A stretch of 46,504 nt of DNA from Streptococcus equinus (GTDB taxonomy: Bacteria; Bacillota; Bacilli; Lactobacillales; Streptococcaceae): contig NZ_FNJK01000008.1 of assembly GCF_900104225.1 (NCBI RefSeq), positions 1 through 46,504 of the forward strand. Direction: 5' to 3'. Shown one piece after another: positions 40,616 to 46,504 of this stretch. The position numbers were made by a program, and so were the translations under genes. The notes beneath the pieces were generated by a model that was not told where the DNA came from, made no database searches, and was given only the letters and a program-made list of their open reading frames with translations. Every line of letters begins with the position of its first letter. Position 1 is the first letter of the stretch.

Positions 40616-42838
40616 ATGGCAAAAATTGTGAATTTGACGGGTGAAGAGGTCGTTGCCCTAACGGCCCAATATATGAGCGAATCTGATGTGGCAATTGTGC
40701 AAAAAGCATTGGACTACGCGACTAAGGCACATATCTCTCAAGTTAGACAATCCGGTGAGCCTTACATTATCCATCCTATCCAAGTTGCGGGTATTTTAGC
40801 AGATCTGCACCTTGATGTGGTGACAGTAGCTTGTGGTTTTTTGCATGACGTTGTTGAAGATACTGATATCACTTTGGATGAGATTGAGGCGGAATTTGGT
40901 AAAGATGTCCGTATTATCGTAGATGGTGTGACAAAACTTGGTAAAGTTGAGTACAAATCACATGAAGAACAGCTTGCTGAAAATCACCGCAAAATGTTGA
41001 TGGCTATGTCTAAGGATATCCGTGTGATTTTGGTAAAATTGGCAGACCGTCTCCACAATATGCGTACTTTGAAGCATCTTCGTAAGGACAAACAAGAACG
41101 CATTTCACGTGAAACCATGGAAATCTACGCTCCACTGGCTCATCGTTTGGGGATTAGCCGTATCAAATGGGAATTGGAAGACTTGTCTTTCCGTTACCTC
41201 AATGAAATTGAGTTCTATAAGATTTCTCACATGATGAATGAGAAACGTCGTGAACGTGAAGCTTTGGTTGATGAGATTGTTAAGAAAATCAAAGATTACA
41301 CTGAAGAACAAGGGCTTTACGGCGATGTTTACGGTCGACCAAAACACATTTATTCTATTTATCGCAAAATGCGTGATAAAAAGAAACGTTTCGACCAAAT
41401 CTATGACTTGATTGCCATCCGTTGTATCATGGAGACACCTAGTGACGTTTATGCTATGGTTGGTTACATTCATGAGTTGTGGCGTCCAATGCCGGGCCGC
41501 TTTAAAGATTACATTGCTGCGCCCAAAGCCAATGGTTACCAATCTATTCACACGACTGTTTACGGACCAAAAGGACCAATCGAAATTCAAATCCGTACTA
41601 AAGAAATGCACCAAGTTGCTGAATACGGGGTTGCCGCTCACTGGGCTTATAAAAAAGGAATTAAAGGCAAGGTAGACAGTCAAGAACAAGCTGTCGGTAT
41701 GAGTTGGATAAAAGAGTTGGTTGAATTGCAAGACGCCTCAAATGGTGATGCGGTAGACTTTGTCGACTCAGTTAAACAAGATATCTTCTCAGAACGTATT
41801 TATGTCTTTACGCCAACAGGTGCTGTGCAAGAATTGCCAAAAGATTCAGGGCCAATTGATTTTGCTTATGCTATCCACACTCAAGTTGGTGAAAAAGCCG
41901 TTGGTGCCAAAGTTAATGGCCGTATGGTACCACTAACAGCCAAACTAAAAACAGGTGATGTGGTTGAAATTGTAACCAATCCAAATTCATTTGGACCAAG
42001 CCGCGACTGGATTAAGATTGTTAAGACAAACAAAGCCCGTAATCGTATCCGCCAATTCTTGAAAAATCAAGACAAGGAATTGTCCGTCAACAAAGGTCGT
42101 GAACTTTTGGTGGATTATTTCCAAGATCAAGGCTATGTGGCTAATAAATACCTTGATAAAAAACACCTTGAAGCTATTTTGCCACGCTTTAGTGTCCGTA
42201 GTGAAGAAGCTCTTTATGCGGCCGTTGGATTTGGTGAAATTAGCGCAGCTGCTGTTTTCAACCGATTAACTGAAAAAGAACGCCGCGAAGAAGAACGTGC
42301 TAAAGCGAAAGCTGAAGCAGATGAATTGATGAACGGTGGCGAAATCAAGACAGAAAACAAAGATGTCTTAAAAGTTCGTAGTGAAAACGGCGTTATCATC
42401 CAAGGAGCTTCGGGTCTTTTGATGCGTATCGCCAAATGTTGTAACCCAGTGCCAGGTGACCCAATCGAAGGTTATATCACCAAAGGTCGTGGGGTTGCTA
42501 TCCACCGTGCAGACTGTCACAATATCAAGAGTCAAGAGGGATACGAACAACGTCTGATTGAAGTTGAATGGGACGATACTTCTTGTGCCAATAACGATTA
42601 CATAGCTGAAATCGATATTTATGGTTTGAACCGTTCAGGTCTTCTAAACGATGTTCTTCAAGTCCTTTCAAATGTCACTAAGAATATTTCAACCGTTAAT
42701 GCGCAACCAAGTAAGGATATGAAGTTTGCTAATATCCACGTCAGCTTCACGATTCCTAATTTGACAGAACTAACAGCGGTTGTTGATAAAATTAAAATTA
42801 TCCCAGACGTTTATTCCGTTAAACGTACCAATGGGTAG
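40616..42838 (+). CDS. relA: Bifunctional (p)ppGpp synthetase/hydrolase RelA/SpoT
   Basis: The stringent-response enzyme, about 740 residues as in other Gram-positive Rel proteins. Domains in order: HD hydrolase (HPIQVAGILADLHLDVVTVACGFLHDVVEDT; KLADRLHNMRT), synthetase (YGRPKHIYSIYRKM; DLIAIRCI; KANGYQSIHTTVYGP), TGS (IYVFTPTGAVQELPKDSGPIDFAYAIHT), a helical/zinc-finger-like region with CCNPVPGDPI, and C-terminal ACT (LNRSGLLNDVLQVLSN). ATG 40616 has AGAGG 5 nt upstream; the frame continues to 40493 across the preceding terminator and is not coding there. Confidence 0.96.
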   Translation: MAKIVNLTGEEVVALTAQYMSESDVAIVQKALDYATKAHISQVRQSGEPYIIHPIQVAGILADLHLDVVTVACGFLHDVVEDTDITLDEIEAEFGKDVRIIVDGVTKLGKVEYKSHEEQLAENHRKMLMAMSKDIRVILVKLADRLHNMRTLKHLRKDKQERISRETMEIYAPLAHRLGISRIKWELEDLSFRYLNEIEFYKISHMMNEKRREREALVDEIVKKIKDYTEEQGLYGDVYGRPKHIYSIYRKMRDKKKRFDQIYDLIAIRCIMETPSDVYAMVGYIHELWRPMPGRFKDYIAAPKANGYQSIHTTVYGPKGPIEIQIRTKEMHQVAEYGVAAHWAYKKGIKGKVDSQEQAVGMSWIKELVELQDASNGDAVDFVDSVKQDIFSERIYVFTPTGAVQELPKDSGPIDFAYAIHTQVGEKAVGAKVNGRMVPLTAKLKTGDVVEIVTNPNSFGPSRDWIKIVKTNKARNRIRQFLKNQDKELSVNKGRELLVDYFQDQGYVANKYLDKKHLEAILPRFSVRSEEALYAAVGFGEISAAAVFNRLTEKERREEERAKAKAEADELMNGGEIKTENKDVLKVRSENGVIIQGASGLLMRIAKCCNPVPGDPIEGYITKGRGVAIHRADCHNIKSQEGYEQRLIEVEWDDTSCANNDYIAEIDIYGLNRSGLLNDVLQVLSNVTKNISTVNAQPSKDMKFANIHVSFTIPNLTELTAVVDKIKIIPDVYSVKRTNG

Positions 42839-42846
42839 GAAATCAT

Positions 42847-42886
42847 AAAAGGAAATCTAGGGTAAAAGTCCTGGATTTCCTTTTTT
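42847..42886 (+). terminator. relA terminator
   Basis: AAAAGGAAATCTAGG pairs with CCTGGATTTCCTTTT (one mismatch) and is followed by a U-run. Confidence 0.9.
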
Positions 42887-43138
42887 AATAAATAATAATA
42901 TACTTTGAATAATAAAAATCTAATCTTGAAATATTTTTTCAGAAAACTAACACAAAATTTATAAAATATTACAAAAAATATGCAAATAAATAGAAAAGCG
43001 AAGATAAAAATTACAGTTTTTTCTTGAATTCTCTAAGGTTGAAGAGTATAATTAAAATCGTAAGATAATTAAGCGCTTACATTTCTGGAGGTTGATTCAT
43101 TTTGTGAATAGGTGCTGACTAGTGAAAGGAGTACAAAT
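42887..43138 (+). promoter_or_regulatory. Promoter region of the large adhesin gene
   Basis: TTGAAT (43024-43029), 17 bp and TATAAT (43047-43052) form a strong promoter. ATTAAGCGCTTACA at 43068-43081 is cre-like (12 of 14) and sits just after the start point, suggesting CcpA control. The upstream 130 bp are almost pure A/T with no ORF. Confidence 0.65.
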
Positions 43139-46100
43139 ATGGAAAAGAAGTTTACGATTAAACGTCCTCATTATGAAGACGAGTCAGAAAAGCACTATCG
43201 CTTTTCAATTAGGAAATTTAATGTAGGTGTTGCTTCTGTTGCGATTTCTGCTTTCATCTTAATTTTTGGTGGAGGAGCAAGTATTGCTGCAGATAGTGTT
43301 TCTGATGCGACAAGTTCTGACCAAGTTGTTGAAGTAGAACAGTTGTCAGGAGACACCACCTCGGATGCTGTTACTAATTTGACTGCAGCAGATACAAGTA
43401 CTCAGGAATCTGCTCCTCAAGTTACAGAAGCTTCGGATGGTGAACAGACTACAGCCGCTACTTCAGAGACACCTGCTGCTGAAGAAACAAATACTCCAGA
43501 AACTGTAACTGTTGATACAGCAGTTTTAACTGAAAATGCAAATCCTGATTCAGATCAAGTAGCGACAAATTTGACGGATTCAGGAAGCAATGATGCTCTT
43601 ACAACGTCTTTGCGAGCTGTAGCACCACAGACAGCTGAAATCAGAACACCGTCAACTGATGGTGTAAATAATCCAACAAAAGAATCTGAATGGATTGTTA
43701 AGCCAGATGGTTCAGTAACTTCTGAAACTGGAGCGACAAATGAGGCAACAGATGAGTCAGTTAATAATGCTAAGGAAAAAGCCGGAGTTTATAATCGTGC
43801 AATCGCCTCTGATTTGACATATGCGGTATTAAGCCCAGATGGTTCAAAAATCCCAATTGATGCAAACTCTTTTGCACTTGATCCAAACCCAGGTCGTGTA
43901 ACTATTCTAGTGGGGTATCTCGGAGATCCATATGATGTGATTGCAGGGGTAACTAATACGGATGATGCTCATGTTACTTCGGATGATTACAATGAACGTA
44001 ATAATCTGGAATATTATATTACGGCTAGTCTTGAACCTAGTTCCGGCGGTAGAATTATTTACCTTAATCTAGTTGATAAAGCTGATAATAATAAGATTGT
44101 TGAAACAAAAACTCTTGATATAGATAATCCTTCAACTGTTACTTTTGCGACTCTCGATGCTATTCAAGTAACAACCGAAAAAGCTGAGCCTACAACGGGA
44201 GCTACAAATGGGAAATATAACTTGAATTATGTGATGTCTCTTCAAGGTAGTGAAGATAGTGGTTATAACCTTAATATCTCTGCTACAGTTATGGAAGGAT
44301 TTGTCACGAGTGATGAAGGGCACAACCATACTTGGAGTGTTAATGATACTTCAGTAGGTTGCAACAACCAAAGCGTTTATATTTACAATCTTTCGGAACC
44401 TATGCGTGAAGGTTCAGCAGTTAATCACTTTAATGTTCGAATTCCGCAAGGCACTGAACAAAATAACTATTATTATGCTGTAGATTCAGAAACTTACCAA
44501 GCTTATTTGAAAAATGATTCAACTTATCTCGATCAGGCTACTGGGAATGAAACATTGCTTGCGCATTTAAAACAATATGGTTATATTGGTCAAGTTTATG
44601 AAATAGCAGATGCCCTTGATTTTAGCGATTATGAGTTGGTAGAAACACCCTATGATAATATGAAGTTTATCAATGGTTTGTTGATGGGTGAGTATACTGT
44701 AGGTAGTCGAATTCAAGTTGGGAATGGTAATAATGGTATTAAGCGTATTGTTCAATTTGATAGCGAAACAGGTGCTGTTCACTTTGAAGTTTGGATGCTT
44801 GATATTAATAAAGAAGGATGGTCTTCTTATCATTACCAAACCTATCCAGTCGAAGAACAAGAAGAACAAAAACGTCGTATTGATTCAATTGTTGATCCAG
44901 AAGAGCTAGAAAAAGCTTACACACTTATTTATTCAACGAAGTCTATTGAGTCACCTTCTTATAACGAAGAATGGTACATTATGGATTTGAACGATCCAAA
45001 TGGTGATGGTAATACATCAGATTCAATGATTGCGCAAGAACGTCGTGAGTTAAGCGCGGTTAAAGATGCAAATCCAGAGCAAATTAAAACAGATGTGGAA
45101 AGTGGTAAAAATTCAACAACAGTTAATAATATGCGTTATGTTCATACGCAGCCAGGTTCAACTGGATGGACATATGGTCAGCTTCGTATCCCAATTGCTG
45201 TAGGAAGAACTAATACAGTTATTGATGGTGATAAAGAGGTTACTGGTATTCAAATTGGTGGTACTTCTCAAAATCTTCAAAACTCATATGAAGAAAATTT
45301 ACAAAATGTTCACTGGTACTACGTTGAAAAAGGTAATGTCATTGTTCATTATGAAGATACTGAAGGTAATGTCATTGCAGTTCCACAGGTCGATACAGAA
45401 CATGGGGATTCAGGTACTGAATATAACACGGCTGATGATTTGAAACCTGCGACTATTGTTGCTGAAGATGGTACTGTATATTATCTAGTTACTAAGGATG
45501 ATGATAAGGTAGTCAACGGTGTTAAACAAACACTTGCTGAAGATAGTACGGTTAATAATAAATTATCTACCTATACAACGGATGAAACAGGAACCGTTGA
45601 AGCTGGTGTAGATAAGAATATTACTTATGTTTATCAAAAAGGTGGCAATGTAGTTGTTCGTTATCATGGTGTTGATAAAGACGGTAATGTCACAGGTGTA
45701 ATTGCTGACGAACGAGAAGATACAGCTTATACAGCACCAGAAACAGAATATAATACAACAGACCTTCGTCCAACACGAATTGCAACATCAGATGGTAAAA
45801 TTTATCAATTAGTATCGGTTAACAATACTAATCCGCATATCTATACAGATGGAGAATTGGCTGACGGTGAAAGTACTGATGCTTTTATTTCAGGTGGTGA
45901 ATCTGGTAATGTAACAGCAGAAAAGACAACTGTTATCAACTACTACTATGAAGAAGTTACGGGTGATGTCAATGTCCATTACTTTGCTGTCGATGAAAAT
46001 GGTGATGTGATGACATTTGATGATGGTCAACCTCTAGCAGAAAGCGTTGTTGATACCAAAGGTGGTAGTGTAAGTGACCTATATGATACAACAGACCATA

Positions 46101-46504
46101 AACCGGATTATATCGTTCGTGTTATCTCAGTTGATGAAAATGGAAATGAAGTTACAGAAACCTTTAAACGTGTAGATATTAACAATACAAACCCGCATGC
46201 AGTAACAGACGGTGATTCAGAAGTGGGAAAAGTTGCTGAAGGTTCTAAAGATGTTAACTATTACTATGAACTAGTAAAAGGTGATGTTTACGTTCACTAC
46301 TATGCAGTAGATAAAGATGGTAACCGTATCGACTTTCCAGATGGAAGTCCACTAGCAGAATCACAAGTTGATACTCGTGAAGGTTCAATTGACTCCGATT
46401 ATGATACAACAGACTTTAAACCAGATACAATTGTTAAAGATGGTGTGACTTATAAACGTGTAGATATTAATAATACTAATCCACATGCGGTAACAGACGG
46501 CGAT
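43139..46504 (+). CDS. YSIRK-type repeat adhesin with MucBP-like repeats, 3'-truncated by window end
   Basis: The frame is open for 1122 codons to the last base. AAAGGAG lies 8 nt before the ATG. The start carries a YSIRK-type signal (YRFSIRKFNVGVASVAISAFILIFGGGASIAA), which directs secretion at the septum. Residues about 45-200 are low-complexity Ser/Thr/Glu-rich; about 200-710 is a unique adhesin-like region. From about residue 730, MucBP-like repeats begin, each with a strand of the type V-x-VHY-x-A/E-D-x-x-GN and a link of the type NNTNPHAVTDGD (seen near 45820, 46175 and 46465). A C-terminal LPXTG anchor is expected beyond the window. It would be a wall-anchored adhesin for mucin or other glycans. 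Confidence 0.9.
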   Translation, partial: MEKKFTIKRPHYEDESEKHYRFSIRKFNVGVASVAISAFILIFGGGASIAADSVSDATSSDQVVEVEQLSGDTTSDAVTNLTAADTSTQESAPQVTEASDGEQTTAATSETPAAEETNTPETVTVDTAVLTENANPDSDQVATNLTDSGSNDALTTSLRAVAPQTAEIRTPSTDGVNNPTKESEWIVKPDGSVTSETGATNEATDESVNNAKEKAGVYNRAIASDLTYAVLSPDGSKIPIDANSFALDPNPGRVTILVGYLGDPYDVIAGVTNTDDAHVTSDDYNERNNLEYYITASLEPSSGGRIIYLNLVDKADNNKIVETKTLDIDNPSTVTFATLDAIQVTTEKAEPTTGATNGKYNLNYVMSLQGSEDSGYNLNISATVMEGFVTSDEGHNHTWSVNDTSVGCNNQSVYIYNLSEPMREGSAVNHFNVRIPQGTEQNNYYYAVDSETYQAYLKNDSTYLDQATGNETLLAHLKQYGYIGQVYEIADALDFSDYELVETPYDNMKFINGLLMGEYTVGSRIQVGNGNNGIKRIVQFDSETGAVHFEVWMLDINKEGWSSYHYQTYPVEEQEEQKRRIDSIVDPEELEKAYTLIYSTKSIESPSYNEEWYIMDLNDPNGDGNTSDSMIAQERRELSAVKDANPEQIKTDVESGKNSTTVNNMRYVHTQPGSTGWTYGQLRIPIAVGRTNTVIDGDKEVTGIQIGGTSQNLQNSYEENLQNVHWYYVEKGNVIVHYEDTEGNVIAVPQVDTEHGDSGTEYNTADDLKPATIVAEDGTVYYLVTKDDDKVVNGVKQTLAEDSTVNNKLSTYTTDETGTVEAGVDKNITYVYQKGGNVVVRYHGVDKDGNVTGVIADEREDTAYTAPETEYNTTDLRPTRIATSDGKIYQLVSVNNTNPHIYTDGELADGESTDAFISGGESGNVTAEKTTVINYYYEEVTGDVNVHYFAVDENGDVMTFDDGQPLAESVVDTKGGSVSDLYDTTDHKPDYIVRVISVDENGNEVTETFKRVDINNTNPHAVTDGDSEVGKVAEGSKDVNYYYELVKGDVYVHYYAVDKDGNRIDFPDGSPLAESQVDTREGSIDSDYDTTDFKPDTIVKDGVTYKRVDINNTNPHAVTDGD

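Noticed and set aside
1..46504. CRISPR arrays, insertion sequences, integrases or prophage genes
   Set aside because: I saw no regularly spaced repeats, transposase, integrase or phage structural genes in the window; the only repeats found are those listed.

Overview
The window is low-GC DNA of a Streptococcus. Evidence for this includes the block nusG / leuS / galM / rarA / prmA-rsmE / malR-malT / pepA / nrdI / relA, an LPSTG pilin-like protein, a YSIRK-type adhesin, and CcpA (cre), MalR and ComR-type sites. The gene order is not that of S. agalactiae, although a complete group B type cyl operon is present. The panBCD genes would fit a member of the bovis/equinus group, but the species cannot be fixed from this sequence.

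Layout. (1) 1-543: two unrecognised ORFs; the end of the second contains a perfect consensus promoter for nusG, and a terminator-like hairpin sits in the very short nusG leader. (2) 593-1132: nusG. (3) 1346-14129: an accessory island made of a ComR-like RRNPP regulator, a perfect ComR-box-like dyad, a tiny peptide ORF (MFTLLNFLIFWKG), an unrecognised 67-aa gene, and then cylX-D-G-acpC-Z-A-B-E-F-I-J-K, the granadaene (ornithine-rhamno-polyene) pigment/haemolysin operon. (4) 14180-19775: a voltage-gated K+ channel, a patatin-like lipase, leuS with a duplicated 3' tail, and galM under a cre site. (5) 19807-22361: a flavodoxin-fold quinone reductase, a long intergenic region with a possible small RNA, and a solitary pilin-like surface protein. 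(6) 22470-24605, minus strand: GNAT, rarA, 6S RNA and tRNA-Lys(CUU). (7) 24669-28005: DUF3013 protein, a GIY-YIG/DUF4357 protein, a hairpin-rich gap, prmA and rsmE. (8) 28112-32504: malR, malT and an endonuclease/exonuclease/phosphatase-family protein, with a textbook MalR operator. (9) 32646-40473: DpnD-like small protein, pepA, nrdI, GntR-manA, panBCD and GntR-ROK kinase. (10) 40616-46504: relA and the 5' 1122 codons of a large MucBP-like repeat adhesin that runs off the window.

Most interesting system. A ComR-like regulator is followed by its own terminator, then a GGACAT-AA-ATGTCC dyad, a -10 box with no -35, and a ribosome-binding site with a 13-residue hydrophobic Trp-containing peptide ORF. 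About 100 nt later, with no other convincing promoter or terminator in between, the cyl operon begins. This is the architecture of a ComR/ComS pheromone circuit placed in front of a haemolysin/pigment operon, and it predicts peptide quorum-sensing control of granadaene synthesis. The parts are visible in the sequence; the regulatory link is inference.

Within the cyl operon the genes form an assembly line. CylD (acyltransferase) and AcpC (carrier protein, activated by CylK) supply the chain, CylI with CylG and CylZ builds the polyene, CylE, CylF and CylJ are the likely tailoring and conjugation steps, and CylA/CylB form the ABC exporter. The genes overlap or lie within a few bases of each other, so they are one transcription unit that ends at a bidirectional terminator after cylK.
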